A stretch of DNA of 64,000 bases from Maribacter sedimenticola (GCF_900188415.1 NZ_FZNV01000002.1:601339-665338), one strand, 5' to 3'; positions 19,492 through 29,129 are shown, counted from the stretch's first letter. The notes: generated by a model from the letters alone, not told the origin. Program-made: numbers and translations.

Positions 19492-20358
19492 TTAACTAAG
19501 ACGCCCTAAACAAAATTTTATTAACTCATCTACGGATTCCGATGGAGTTTTGGAGAATTCCCCTGTTGCTCTATTTGCCAGAATACAGTTTAAGGAAACG
19601 GCATGATGGCCTAATAAATGGGCAAGGGCATATATACCGGACGTTTCCATTTCCAAATTTGTAAGTTGCAGGTTTTGGTAAGAAAATGAGGAGAGTTTCT
19701 GCATTAATTCCATTTGGCTGGGCTTAAGACGTAATTGGCGGTGTTGAGGGCCATAAAAGCCTGTATTTGTTGCGGTAAAGCCTAATCGTATACGATTATC
19801 AATAAATAATTTTGCTAGATTATCTGCATATTTTATTATATATGGTCGTGCTTTATTGGCATTCCAATCACAGTATGTTATAAAAGCATCCTCAATATCC
19901 GTAAAACCCATATTTTCATGCTCATAAAAATGTAAAAGCCCATCAAAACCAATGGCGTATTCGCTGATTAAAAAAGAGTCAACGGGAATATTGGGTTGAA
20001 TGGCACCACTTGTACCGATTCTAATAATATTAAGTGGGGTATGTTTAGACTTAAGGGTGCGGGTGGAAAAATCAATATTGACCAAGGCATCCAGTTCATT
20101 AAGCACAATATCAATATTGTCCGTACCTATACCCGTAGATATAACGGAAATTCGTTTACCGTTCTTTATACCGGTATGCGTAACAAATTCTCGTTTTCCT
20201 TTTTTTAGTTCTATACGATCAAAATAATTGGAGACTTGATGTACACGATCGGGATCACCTACCGTTATGATGGTGGTCGCTATATCTTCTGGAAGTAGAT
20301 TTAAATGGTATATACTGCCGTCATCATTGATGATCAGCTCAGCAGGCCTTAATTGCAT
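19492..20358 (-). CDS. Nucleoside phosphorylase (uridine phosphorylase-like)
   Basis: The sequence has the phosphorylase signature TVGDPDRVHQVSNYFD near residue 32 and STGIGTDNIDIVLNEL near residue 75, followed by RIGTSGAIQPNIP and the late NLEMETSGIYALAHLLGH that contacts ribose. These place it in the PNP/UDP superfamily, which cleaves nucleosides with phosphate to base and ribose-1-phosphate. The 288-residue length is somewhat longer than classical Udp. It starts one base after the DUF1835 gene stop and ends 46 bases before ppk1. One palindrome copy (TAATCGTATACGATTA, 19783-19798) lies inside the gene. Confidence 0.88.
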   Translation of the reverse strand: MQLRPAELIINDDGSIYHLNLLPEDIATTIITVGDPDRVHQVSNYFDRIELKKGKREFVTHTGIKNGKRISVISTGIGTDNIDIVLNELDALVNIDFSTRTLKSKHTPLNIIRIGTSGAIQPNIPVDSFLISEYAIGFDGLLHFYEHENMGFTDIEDAFITYCDWNANKARPYIIKYADNLAKLFIDNRIRLGFTATNTGFYGPQHRQLRLKPSQMELMQKLSSFSYQNLQLTNLEMETSGIYALAHLLGHHAVSLNCILANRATGEFSKTPSESVDELIKFCLGRLS

Positions 20359-20359
20359 G

Positions 20360-21292
20360 CTATAATTTTAGAATTCTATTGGCATTGGTATTATAAAGGA
20401 AATTGTACTTCAATGCCCCGCCTAAGTAAACATCATTATCCTGTATACAGGAATAGTAACTTGTTTTGCCCTCTAAAATTTCCTTTCCCTTTTTAGATAA
20501 CCTAACCGGATTTAAACTGCTGATCAAGGGTTTTAACCTTGTAATTGCACGGTCATATTGGGTATCGGCAAAACCAAGGTTACCTTGATTATTGAGGAGA
20601 ACGTTCATGAATTCTTTTTTTGATTTTGGCTTTTCGTCCATGGCCAATCTCAAAATGGTGTTTTCCATATCGTTTAGTCCATTTACGATACTGGGAAATC
20701 TTTTTAGATGTGTTTTAATGGCATCTCCTAAATAGTCAAATTGGTAATCATTAAAATCGGTCAGATTCTCCAATCGTATAGGATTGTTGCTACAATATAG
20801 TTGCCAGACGTAATCCGCAAATTCGGTATCGTCCTGCGTTAATATTTTTTTATTTCTGTATAGACCAAGTAGCTGATCATCGGTAAGTTCCGTAAGACTG
20901 TACATGTTATCCGTTTCATCTTCCTTACCACAGCATACCAAAGATATTTCAGCATATTTACGATGGGTAAGCAACCAACTGATAACGGCCAACATATTTA
21001 CTTGGCAGAAAAGATCGTATTCAAACCATAATACTATTTGGTCCTGTTGTTTATGGCTACATAGTGAGCGGTATTCTTTTAAGGTTTTTTCGATGAACCA
21101 TGATTTTGAAACCTTGTAATTTTTATGAAGGAATTCAAACCTGGTTTTCCAGAAAGTTTCGGTGCCTACAGTGGGTAATGTCTTTCCTTCACATAGCATT
21201 TCGCGCCATGTGATTACATCTCCCTTTAAATTCAATTTTTGGAGTCGTTGCGTAAAAATATCGCCATTGGTAATATGTAAAACAGAACTCAT
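20360..21292 (-). CDS. DUF1835 domain-containing protein
   Basis: The N-terminus (LHITNGDIFTQRLQKLNLKG followed by a WREMLCEG segment) is the DUF1835 signature, and the rest is mainly helical with a winged-helix-like end (RLTPLISSLNP-type region). The family function is unknown. The length of 310 residues is normal. It is the first gene of the operon with the nucleoside phosphorylase (one-base gap) and ppk1. Confidence 0.8.
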   Translation of the reverse strand: MSSVLHITNGDIFTQRLQKLNLKGDVITWREMLCEGKTLPTVGTETFWKTRFEFLHKNYKVSKSWFIEKTLKEYRSLCSHKQQDQIVLWFEYDLFCQVNMLAVISWLLTHRKYAEISLVCCGKEDETDNMYSLTELTDDQLLGLYRNKKILTQDDTEFADYVWQLYCSNNPIRLENLTDFNDYQFDYLGDAIKTHLKRFPSIVNGLNDMENTILRLAMDEKPKSKKEFMNVLLNNQGNLGFADTQYDRAITRLKPLISSLNPVRLSKKGKEILEGKTSYYSCIQDNDVYLGGALKYNFLYNTNANRILKL

Positions 21293-21400
21293 GCCAGATT
21301 ATGATTTAGTTTGGTGAACATTAAAAATAAGACTTATAACAATGCTAAAAAATAATTTAACAGAAAACAAATTAATTGCAAGTCTATTAAACTATAAAAA

Positions 21401-21730
21401 TTATCCTCCTACGCGTTTTACCTTAAAGCCTTTCTCCTTTAAAATGTACATGATCTTTGCCCGGTAATCTCCCTGGATAATGATTTTGTCATCCTTAAAA
21501 CTACCGCCTACACTCAACGTTTTTTTGATATCCTTGGCCAATTTTTTAAAATCTTCCGTTGCACCGGTATATCCTTCCAAAATGGTAATTGGCTTGCCTT
21601 TACGCTTTTCGTATTTACAAATTATGGGCTCATCCTGCAACCAAATACGGTCCTGAGGTTCTTTTTCAACAGGAATATCTTGGGGTTCATGATCGGGAAA
21701 AAGATTTTTAAGCTGGTCTTGTAAGTCCAT
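21401..21730 (-). CDS. SUI1/YciH-like translation factor
   Basis: A 109-residue protein whose last ~75 residues match the SUI1 (eIF1) fold: KGKPITILEGYTG, LAKDIKKTLSVGGSFKDD and IIQGDYRAKIMYILKEKG. Bacterial YciH homologues bind the ribosome and affect initiation fidelity under stress. The N-terminal ~30 residues are acidic and probably flexible. It starts two bases after the upstream oxygenase gene's stop, so the two are very likely cotranscribed. Confidence 0.88.
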   Translation of the reverse strand: MDLQDQLKNLFPDHEPQDIPVEKEPQDRIWLQDEPIICKYEKRKGKPITILEGYTGATEDFKKLAKDIKKTLSVGGSFKDDKIIIQGDYRAKIMYILKEKGFKVKRVGG

Positions 21731-21732
21731 TG

Positions 21733-22683
21733 TTACTTCTTTATCAATCCTAATTCAATCAAACGCTCATGTAAAAATTCGCCCGCAGTAATGTCGGAAT
21801 AAAGTTTTGGATGGTCTTCATCAACACAATTATCTAAACAGTTCAATGACATTTCACTAACCGGATGCATAAAGAATGGTACGGAATATCTAGAAGTGCC
21901 CCAAAGTTCCTTAGGTGGGTTTACCACTTGGTGTATGGTAGAAAGCAACCGATTATTGGTCAATCTAGAAAGCATATCACCTACATTGATCATTAATTCG
22001 TCCGGCTTTGCAATGGCATCTACCCATTCGCCCTCATGGTTCTTTACTTGTAGACCTTTACCATGTGCCCCCATTAAAAGGGTAATTAAATTGATATCAC
22101 CATGTGCCGCCGCTCTTACCGCATTTTTAGGTTCCGTGGTAATAGGAGGATAATGAATGGGGCGTAATATGGAATTTCCGTTTTTAATGAAATTATCAAA
22201 ATAATATTCATCCAAATCTAAGTGTAGCGCCAGGGCACGCAAAACATATTTTGCGGTTTTCTCAAGCATTTTATAGGTCTCTTTTCCAACTTCATTGAAT
22301 TTGGGAAGCTCTTTGACCAATACATTGTCCGGATATTCCTTTTCCAGTTTAGGGTCGTTCTCCACATACTGTCCAAAATGCCAAAACTCCTTTAAGTCTC
22401 CTTCCTTTCTACCTTTTGCATGTTCCTTTCCAAAGGATGTGTAACCTCGTTGGCCACCAATACCATCTATTTCGTATGAATCCTTAACATCTTGGGGCAG
22501 ATTAAAGAATTTTTTAATTTCGTCATACAAGGAATCAACCAGTTCGTCCGATAGAAAATGACCGCTCAGCGCAACAAAGCCTATTTCTTCAAATGCCTTA
22601 CCGATCTCATTTATAAATTTTTGTTTTCTTTTTGGGTCCTCCGAAAGAAAATCAGATAAATCAACACTAGGTACCAAGCTCAT
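21733..22683 (-). CDS. 2-oxoglutarate/Fe(II)-dependent oxygenase (isopenicillin N synthase-like)
   Basis: An N-terminal DIOX_N region (residues ~5-120) with GFVALSGHFL and a C-terminal double-stranded beta-helix carry the iron ligands: HGDINLITLL (His-x-Asp) and STIHQVVNPP (second His). The RYSVPFFMHP segment carries the Arg-x-Ser pair that binds 2-oxoglutarate. Substrate cannot be predicted. In bacteria this family includes hydroxylases of amino acids and small metabolites. The neighbouring SUI1 gene suggests cotranscription but not function. Confidence 0.88.
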   Translation of the reverse strand: MSLVPSVDLSDFLSEDPKRKQKFINEIGKAFEEIGFVALSGHFLSDELVDSLYDEIKKFFNLPQDVKDSYEIDGIGGQRGYTSFGKEHAKGRKEGDLKEFWHFGQYVENDPKLEKEYPDNVLVKELPKFNEVGKETYKMLEKTAKYVLRALALHLDLDEYYFDNFIKNGNSILRPIHYPPITTEPKNAVRAAAHGDINLITLLMGAHGKGLQVKNHEGEWVDAIAKPDELMINVGDMLSRLTNNRLLSTIHQVVNPPKELWGTSRYSVPFFMHPVSEMSLNCLDNCVDEDHPKLYSDITAGEFLHERLIELGLIKK

Positions 22684-22804
22684 AATTTTATGATATTTAT
22701 GTAAAATTAATAATAATTGCCGATTTACAAGCTCTGTTATAAATGTTAGTTGCTGTAGGCATTTTTGTTACATTTATATTTTATAATACTTACAATACCA
22801 GTTG

Positions 22805-24781
22805 ATGGACTATAAACAATTTAAGGTTGATAAGGATATTCAGATAAAACTCTTTAAATCAATGCTATTGCCCAGAATGATTGAAGAGAAAATGTTGATT
22901 TTACTACGTCAGGGTAAAATATCAAAATGGTTCAGTGGTATAGGCCAGGAAGCTATTTCTGTAGGTGTGGCCAGTGCACTCAATGATGATGAGTACATTT
23001 TGCCCATGCATAGAAATCTTGGCATTTTTACGACAAGGAATATTCCTTTGCACCGCTTGTTTGCACAATGGCAGGGTAAAGCCAGTGGTTTTACACAAGG
23101 ACGGGACAGAAGTTTTCATTTTGGAACCCAAGCGTATAGGATTATAGGGATGATATCACATTTGGGTCCGCAATTAGGTGTGGCAGACGGTATTGCCCTT
23201 GCCCATAAACTGCGTAATGAAAAAATGGTAACTGCGGTTTTTACTGGAGAAGGGGCCACGAGCGAAGGTGATTTTCACGAAGCGTTGAATGTGGCTTCCG
23301 TGTGGGATTTACCGGTTTTGTTCTGTATTGAAAATAATGGATACGGACTTTCCACGCCTACCAATGAACAGTTTAAATGTGAGCATTTGGCCGATAAGGG
23401 TATTGGCTATGGTATGGAGTCCCATATAATAGATGGCAATAATATCCTTGAGGTGTATACTAGGGTAAGGACTTTGGCCCAAGATATGCGTAATCGTCCT
23501 AGACCGGTATTATTGGAATTTAAAACCTTTCGTATGCGGGGGCATGAGGAAGCCAGTGGAACCAAATATGTTCCACAAGAATTAATGGATACCTGGGCCG
23601 CTAAAGACCCGCTTGATAATTTTAAGCAATTTTTACTGAAGCAGGATATAGTCAACAAGGAGTCTATTGAAGAATTTCAAAAGGATATACAGGACAAAAT
23701 AGACTCACATTTGCAAATGGCGTTTAATGAAGATGCAATTGTACCTAATGAAAGTAAAGAATTAAGTGAGGTATACAAAACATTTGATTTTAAATTAATT
23801 GAACCCTCAATACATACAAAAAGTATCCGTTTAGTAGACGCCATATCTCAAGGGTTAAAGCAGTCAATGCAAAGGTATGACAATTTGGTTATCATGGGTC
23901 AGGATGTGGCGGACTATGGAGGTGTATTTAAGATAACGGAAGGCTTTATCAACGATTTTGGAAAGGAACGTGTGCGTAACACGCCCATATGTGAATCGGC
24001 TATAGTTTCCGCTGCAATGGGCTTGTCCATAAACGGTATGAAAGCGGTCATGGAAATGCAATTTGCAGATTTTGCAAGTACGGGTTTTAATCCCATTGTC
24101 AACTATTTGGCCAAAAGTTATTACAGATGGGGGGAACATGCGGATGTAGTAATCCGTATGCCATGTGGTGGCGGGGTAGCCGCCGGTCCGTTCCATTCAC
24201 AGACCAACGAGGCCTGGTTTACAAAGACCCCGGGACTTAAAGTAGTGTATCCGGCTTTTCCCTATGATGCAAAGGGTTTATTGGCCACGGCCATTGAAGA
24301 CCCAAATCCGGTGTTGTTCTTTGAGCATAAAGGGTTGTACAGAAGTAGCTATCAAGAAGTACCCGTAGATTACTATACGCTACCATTTGGCAAGGCAAGT
24401 TTGATTAGGGAAGGTGCATCTATTACTATAGTTACTTATGGGGCAGGGGTTCATTGGGCTTTGGAAACGTTGGATACATTAGGGATAGATTCAGCAGATG
24501 TGCTTGATTTGCGTACCCTGCAACCGTTAGATATAGATGCCGTATATAGTTCAGTACGGAAAACGGGTAAGCTGATCATTCTTCAGGAAGATAGTTTGTT
24601 TGGTGGTATTGCTAGTGATATTTCCGCCTTGGTCATGGAACATTGCTTTGAATATTTGGATGGCCCCATAAAAAGGGTAGGTAGTTTGGAAACTCCTATT
24701 CCTTTTAACTCCGCTTTGGAAGCACAGTATTTGCCAAAAGACAGATTTGCCGTTATACTTCAAGAATTAATAGCTTACTAG
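22805..24781 (+). CDS. Fused alpha/beta E1 component of branched-chain 2-oxoacid dehydrogenase
   Basis: The N-terminal half (residues ~1-320) is the E1 alpha domain with the thiamine-diphosphate motif GEGATSEGDFHEALN-x-IENNGYG. The C-terminal half (~340-658) is the E1 beta domain (MGQDVADYGGVFKITEGF, MPCGGGVAAGPFHSQ). This fused form is typical of Bacteroidota 2-oxoisovalerate dehydrogenase, which decarboxylates branched 2-oxoacids and yields branched acyl-CoA starters for iso-fatty acids. E2 and E3 genes are not in the window. ATG 22805 was chosen over TTG 22802. Confidence 0.92.
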   Translation: MDYKQFKVDKDIQIKLFKSMLLPRMIEEKMLILLRQGKISKWFSGIGQEAISVGVASALNDDEYILPMHRNLGIFTTRNIPLHRLFAQWQGKASGFTQGRDRSFHFGTQAYRIIGMISHLGPQLGVADGIALAHKLRNEKMVTAVFTGEGATSEGDFHEALNVASVWDLPVLFCIENNGYGLSTPTNEQFKCEHLADKGIGYGMESHIIDGNNILEVYTRVRTLAQDMRNRPRPVLLEFKTFRMRGHEEASGTKYVPQELMDTWAAKDPLDNFKQFLLKQDIVNKESIEEFQKDIQDKIDSHLQMAFNEDAIVPNESKELSEVYKTFDFKLIEPSIHTKSIRLVDAISQGLKQSMQRYDNLVIMGQDVADYGGVFKITEGFINDFGKERVRNTPICESAIVSAAMGLSINGMKAVMEMQFADFASTGFNPIVNYLAKSYYRWGEHADVVIRMPCGGGVAAGPFHSQTNEAWFTKTPGLKVVYPAFPYDAKGLLATAIEDPNPVLFFEHKGLYRSSYQEVPVDYYTLPFGKASLIREGASITIVTYGAGVHWALETLDTLGIDSADVLDLRTLQPLDIDAVYSSVRKTGKLIILQEDSLFGGIASDISALVMEHCFEYLDGPIKRVGSLETPIPFNSALEAQYLPKDRFAVILQELIAY

Positions 24782-24933
24782 GATACACGTTAACATCTTT
24801 TTTTTTAGAGCCAAAAGATATGCGGGTAATCAGTCATCTTTGCAATGTCTTGAGGTAATTTATAAAGATTGCCCATCCAAAAAGTAAGACATAACGTATA
24901 TACGTTTTAACCTTAACCTAAATACATTTATTT

Positions 24934-25413
24934 ATGAAGAAATTAGTTTGGCTAGTCAGTATCGTTCTTTTAGTGTCGTCTTGTTCCATCTCAAAGGATG
25001 CACGAGCTAAAAGAAACTTGTTGAGCGGTACCTGGACTTTGGATAATGTTGCTTTTGAAGGAAACACCGGTAATGTAAAAGCTGTACTGTTCAATGATGT
25101 AGAGGATATCTGCTTAGAAGGTAGCGAGTGGTTCTTTCGTGATAATAATAGTACCGGAAGATATACTATTAGTCCGTCAACACTGTGTAATGGCGGTGAC
25201 CGCTATATTAGATGGTCTGTGGTAGAAAGAGAGGAAAATTATAGCAGTCAGCTACAATTTAAATTCATCAACGAAAAAAATCAGGATATATCGGGCGGTG
25301 CAGGATATCGATTGACTATTGATACCCTTACCGATTATGCAATGGTATTAAAATCCAACGTTATGGTAGACGGTTCACCTGTGAACGTGGTCTATGAATT
25401 CAGTAAAAAATAA
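24934..25413 (+). CDS. Lipocalin-like lipoprotein
   Basis: Signal peptide with lipobox VSSCS (Cys near residue 17), then a short linker and a roughly 130-residue beta-barrel-like domain opening with LSGTWTLDNVAFEG, the GxW motif of lipocalin-like domains. Two conserved Cys (CLEG, LCNGG) may form a disulfide. It precedes the OmpA-type gene by 29 bases in the same direction, so they likely form one unit anchored in or near the outer membrane. Ligand unknown. Confidence 0.75.
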   Translation: MKKLVWLVSIVLLVSSCSISKDARAKRNLLSGTWTLDNVAFEGNTGNVKAVLFNDVEDICLEGSEWFFRDNNSTGRYTISPSTLCNGGDRYIRWSVVEREENYSSQLQFKFINEKNQDISGGAGYRLTIDTLTDYAMVLKSNVMVDGSPVNVVYEFSKK

Positions 25414-25442
25414 TAACCTACTTAATAATTAAAATTAAACAT

Positions 25443-26135
25443 ATGAAAACAATGATATTACGTAAGACCAGCTATATTCTTGCACTGGCAATGGTAATGA
25501 GCTGTAGTACGGTAAAAAATGCAAATAAAACGCAAAAAGGTGCAGTTATAGGGGCCACTGGTGGTGCCGTAATTGGTGGAGTGTTGGGCAATAACGTGGG
25601 TAGTGGTAACAATACGGCCCTTGGTGCAATATTGGGTGCTGCCATTGGTGGTGCCGCAGGTGGATATATTGGTAATAGAATGGATCGTCAGGCAGAACGT
25701 ATTGAGGAGGAAATACCCGGTGCGGAAGTAAAAAGAGTTGGTGAAGGTATCAATGTAACCTTTAATGAAGATGCAGGGGTATATTTTGATACCAATAAAT
25801 CTAACGTACAAGGAACATCGGCCGCAACTTTGGATAAATTGGCGAACATTTTCAAGGAATATCCAAAATCCAATATTTTGGTCGAGGGACATACCGATAG
25901 TGCCGGGGCGGACGAATATAATATGAATCTGTCCAAGCAAAGGGCACAATCCGTTACCAAATACCTAGTTGCAAAAGGTATAGATGCAAGTAGGTTCGAT
26001 ACCAAATGGTATGGAGAGAACCAGCCTGTAGGCGATAATACTACGTCTGAGGGTAAGGCAAAGAACAGACGTGTGGAATTGGCCATTGTTGCAAGTGAGG
26101 AATTAAAACAAGAGGCGAAGTCCCAAACAAACTAA
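25443..26135 (+). CDS. OmpA-family lipoprotein with glycine-zipper region
   Basis: A lipobox (MVMSC) is followed by a glycine-zipper segment with repeated GAxxGG units (about residues 35-80), which packs in membranes, and a C-terminal OmpA domain (about 105-220). The peptidoglycan-binding residues are in VEGHTDSAGADEYNMNLSKQRA and the NRRVEL end. It probably links the outer membrane to the cell wall. It follows the lipocalin-like gene and ends just before a strong terminator. Confidence 0.9.
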   Translation: MKTMILRKTSYILALAMVMSCSTVKNANKTQKGAVIGATGGAVIGGVLGNNVGSGNNTALGAILGAAIGGAAGGYIGNRMDRQAERIEEEIPGAEVKRVGEGINVTFNEDAGVYFDTNKSNVQGTSAATLDKLANIFKEYPKSNILVEGHTDSAGADEYNMNLSKQRAQSVTKYLVAKGIDASRFDTKWYGENQPVGDNTTSEGKAKNRRVELAIVASEELKQEAKSQTN

Positions 26136-26166
26136 GAGGCATATTTTTATGCTTTTGAATTAGAAA

Positions 26167-26196
26167 TAAAAACCCTGCTAATAGCAGGGTTTTTTG
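26167..26196 (+). terminator. Rho-independent terminator after ompA-like gene
   Basis: An AAACCCTGCT/AGCAGGGTTT stem with a three-base loop is followed by a run of T. It closes the lipocalin/OmpA unit and insulates it from the polyketide operon that begins 22 bases further. Confidence 0.88.
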
Positions 26197-26217
26197 TTTT
26201 GACGTAACTTTCCATAA

Positions 26218-27339
26218 GTGAAAGAACACGAAATTGTTATCATAGGTGGTGGATTGGCCGGTTTGACCGTTGCGATACATTTGGCGCAAGAAGGTATGGA
26301 CGTAGCAGTTATGGAAGCCAATATATATCCGCACCACAAGGTGTGCGGGGAATATGTGTCCAAGGAAATAGCACCTTATCTGGGCAGGTTGGGTATTGAT
26401 CTCCATAACGCAGGTGCGGTAGATATAAAAAGACTTCAGCTTTCAACCGTAAAAGGTGATTTATTGCAGACCAATTTGGACCTAGGGGGATACGGAATCA
26501 GTAGATATACCTTGGATAATTTATTGTATAAGAGGGCCAAAGCTTTAGGTGTTCATTTCTATTTTGAAAAAGTAGTTCAATGTAATTTTAGGGAAAATGC
26601 CTTTATTATAACCACGAATACCAGAGCGTATACGTCCAAATTGGCTATAGGTGCCTATGGTAAACGTTCTTTATTGGACAAAAGCCTTAAACGGAATTTT
26701 AGTTTAATGAAGCACGGTTGGTTGGCGGTAAAAGGTCATTATACCTGGAATGATTTTCCATCGGATGTTGTGGGTCTTCATAATTTTGAAGGAGGGTACG
26801 GCGGACTATCAACAACGGAGCTAGGTCACATTAACTTTTGCTATTTGGTACATTATAACAGTTTTAAGCGCTATAAGGATGTACAGGAGTTCAATAACCA
26901 TGTGGTGGCGCAAAATAAGTATTTAAAGCAATTTTTGGAAGAGGCAACTCCAATTTTTGAACAACCAATGACCATTGCCCAAATTTCATTTTCCAAAAAG
27001 GAGGTAGTTGTAGATCATCTATTAATGTGTGGCGATACGGCTGGACTAATTCATCCGTTGTGCGGTAATGGTATGGCCATGGCGGTTCATAGTGCAAAAA
27101 TTGTGGCCGAGTTAATTGTGGCCTATAAAAATGATTCGGCATACGATCGCACACAATTGGAACAAGAATATATAAAAGCTTGGTCCGCAAATTTTGGAAA
27201 GCGTATATGGATGGGTAGAAAATTACAGTCTATATTAATGCACGATAAGTGGGTTTCGTTAGGAATTCGCACTATAGGAAAGTCTCCCCGTGTCTTAAAT
27301 TATATTATTTCTAAAACACATGGTAAACTAGTGCATTGA
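26218..27339 (+). CDS. FAD-dependent oxidoreductase (geranylgeranyl reductase/hydroxylase-like)
   Basis: The N-terminus carries the Rossmann FAD motif VIIGGGLAGLTVAIHLA (GxGxxG). The sequence PHHKVCGEYVS follows, as in the geranylgeranyl reductase family, and the GD motif is CGDTAGLIHPLCGNGMAMA. The 373-residue length fits a group A flavoprotein monooxygenase or reductase. As first gene of the type III PKS operon it may hydroxylate the polyketide ring, as the flavoprotein SrsC does in Streptomyces alkylresorcinol pathways. That role is inference. The start is GTG 26218, 22 bases after the terminator. Its TGA overlaps the next gene's ATG (TGATG). Confidence 0.85.
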   Translation: MKEHEIVIIGGGLAGLTVAIHLAQEGMDVAVMEANIYPHHKVCGEYVSKEIAPYLGRLGIDLHNAGAVDIKRLQLSTVKGDLLQTNLDLGGYGISRYTLDNLLYKRAKALGVHFYFEKVVQCNFRENAFIITTNTRAYTSKLAIGAYGKRSLLDKSLKRNFSLMKHGWLAVKGHYTWNDFPSDVVGLHNFEGGYGGLSTTELGHINFCYLVHYNSFKRYKDVQEFNNHVVAQNKYLKQFLEEATPIFEQPMTIAQISFSKKEVVVDHLLMCGDTAGLIHPLCGNGMAMAVHSAKIVAELIVAYKNDSAYDRTQLEQEYIKAWSANFGKRIWMGRKLQSILMHDKWVSLGIRTIGKSPRVLNYIISKTHGKLVH

Positions 27340-28046
27340 TGAAGGATTTTTCTAAAAGAAGTACGGAGATTGAAATTATGGATCACTATAAAGGGTCCAT
27401 AGAGTCACTACAAGCCATTTTAAATGATATCAATAGGGTAAATCGATTATTAGGAGGATACGCTATAACCTTAAATGCTGTATTTCAGTTAATTGAAGAA
27501 AAAAGAAAAGAATCGTATACGATTTTGGATATGGGCTGTGCAGAAGGTACGATGCTAAGAAAACTCGCTTTGGCCGCTAGAAAGCGAAAGATTAAGGTTC
27601 AATTGATAGGGGTGGACCTTAATGCACAAAGTTTGGAATTGGCTCGGCGAAATTCGGTTGAATTTCCGGAAATTAGGTATATGCAACGTGATATTTTATC
27701 CGCGGAATTTTTACCAGCGCAATTTGATATTGTAATGACCACCTTGACCCTTCATCATTTTAACGATGTGGAAATTGTTAGATTTTTAAAAAGGTTTGTT
27801 TCATTGGCTTCCATAGGTGTAGTCATTAATGATTTACAAAGAAATCCACTTGCATACTATTTGTTCAAGGTGTTCGGGCTATTTTTTATTAAGACGGAAA
27901 TTGCCCAAAAGGATGGACTTTTATCTATTCTGAGGGCTTTTAAAAGGAGGGAACTAATGGGGTATGCGCATCAAGTTGATGGGGCGGATCATTATATTAA
28001 ATGGAAATGGGCCTTCAGGTATCTGTGGATTTTAAAAAAGAAGTAG
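27339..28046 (+). CDS. Class I SAM-dependent methyltransferase
   Basis: The SAM-binding motif I ILDMGCAEGTMLRKL lies near residue 62, followed by an acidic second motif (LIGVDLNAQSLELAR) and a motif IV TTLTLHHFND, which together mark a class I O- or C-methyltransferase. The 235-residue length is typical. ATG 27339 overlaps the flavoprotein's stop (TGATG), so translation is coupled. In this operon it would methylate the polyketide product, as SrsB-like or BpsB-like enzymes do. It contains one copy of ATCGTATACGAT at 27512-27523. Confidence 0.87.
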   Translation: MKDFSKRSTEIEIMDHYKGSIESLQAILNDINRVNRLLGGYAITLNAVFQLIEEKRKESYTILDMGCAEGTMLRKLALAARKRKIKVQLIGVDLNAQSLELARRNSVEFPEIRYMQRDILSAEFLPAQFDIVMTTLTLHHFNDVEIVRFLKRFVSLASIGVVINDLQRNPLAYYLFKVFGLFFIKTEIAQKDGLLSILRAFKRRELMGYAHQVDGADHYIKWKWAFRYLWILKKK

Positions 28047-28061
28047 TAGATTAGGGTAAGA

Positions 28062-29123
28062 ATGGCTATGAATTATACAAGAATTGTTAGTGTCACCAAA
28101 GAATTGCCCAAATATTATAGGGAGACAAAAGAAATACTACCCTTAGTGGAGTTCTGGTTAAGCGGTCAGGAAGAACGTTTTACCAGAAAGGTAATTAAGA
28201 TATTTGAGGGTGCGGCCGTGGATAAACGTTATTCCATAATGCCGCCCGAAGAGGTTTTTTCAGCAACCACTTTTGAGGATAAAAATAGGATTTACGTACG
28301 GGAGGTTAAACGTATGGGCGAAAATGTGCTCAGAAATGCCCTGCATAAAAGCAAATGGCAGGCAGATTCCTTGGATTATATCATTACGGTAAGTTGTACG
28401 GGTATCATGATTCCGTCTTTGGATGCTTATCTCATTAATGCGTTGGGTTTAAGAAAGGATGTCGTAAGGCTTCCGGTAACTGAAATGGGTTGTGCCGCTG
28501 GAGTGTCCGGGCTTATATATGCTCATAATTTCCTTAAATCCAATCCGGGAAAACGTATTGCATTGATATCCGTTGAAAGTCCTACCGCTACTTTTCAACT
28601 GAATGATTTTTCCATGGCCAATATGGTTAGTGCGGCCATATTTGGTGATGGTGCGGCATGTGTTCTGTTATCATCGGAGGAACATGCAGTAGGGCCCAAG
28701 ATCGTAGGAGAGGAAATGTACCATTTTAAGGATGCCACCCATATGATGGGTTTTGATTTGACCAATCACGGATTAAAAATGATACTTGATCCTGCAGTAC
28801 CCGAAACCATTGCCAATCATTTTGAAGATATTGTGCATCCCTTTTTAAAAAAATATAAAACCTCTATAAACGATGTGGACCATTTGATCTTTCATCCTGG
28901 GGGCAAGAAAATCGTACAGACGGTAGAATCGCTTTTTGGAGCCTTGGGTAAGAATATAGATGATACCCGTGAAGTTTTGCGATTATATGGCAATATGAGC
29001 AGTGCCACCGTATTGTATGTATTAGAGCGTTTTTTGGAAAAGCCGATACCGGTTGGGGAGCAGGGACTAATTTTAAGTTTTGGTCCTGGGTTTTCAGCAC
29101 AGCGTGTATTAATAGAATGGTAA
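28062..29123 (+). CDS. Type III polyketide synthase (chalcone/stilbene synthase family)
   Basis: A thiolase-fold enzyme of 353 residues with a complete Cys-His-Asn triad: Cys144 in EMGCAAGVSG, His278 in IFHPGGKK and Asn311 in YGNMSSAT. It extends an acyl starter with malonyl-CoA and cyclises the chain to a resorcinol, phloroglucinol or pyrone. GFGPGFS-type closing loop GPGFSAQ is present. An acyl carrier protein and FAS-like genes downstream suggest a fatty-acyl starter delivered on a carrier. Fifteen bases separate it from the methyltransferase. It is the core enzyme of this biosynthetic operon. Confidence 0.93.
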   Translation: MAMNYTRIVSVTKELPKYYRETKEILPLVEFWLSGQEERFTRKVIKIFEGAAVDKRYSIMPPEEVFSATTFEDKNRIYVREVKRMGENVLRNALHKSKWQADSLDYIITVSCTGIMIPSLDAYLINALGLRKDVVRLPVTEMGCAAGVSGLIYAHNFLKSNPGKRIALISVESPTATFQLNDFSMANMVSAAIFGDGAACVLLSSEEHAVGPKIVGEEMYHFKDATHMMGFDLTNHGLKMILDPAVPETIANHFEDIVHPFLKKYKTSINDVDHLIFHPGGKKIVQTVESLFGALGKNIDDTREVLRLYGNMSSATVLYVLERFLEKPIPVGEQGLILSFGPGFSAQRVLIEW

Positions 29124-29129
29124 TGTATT

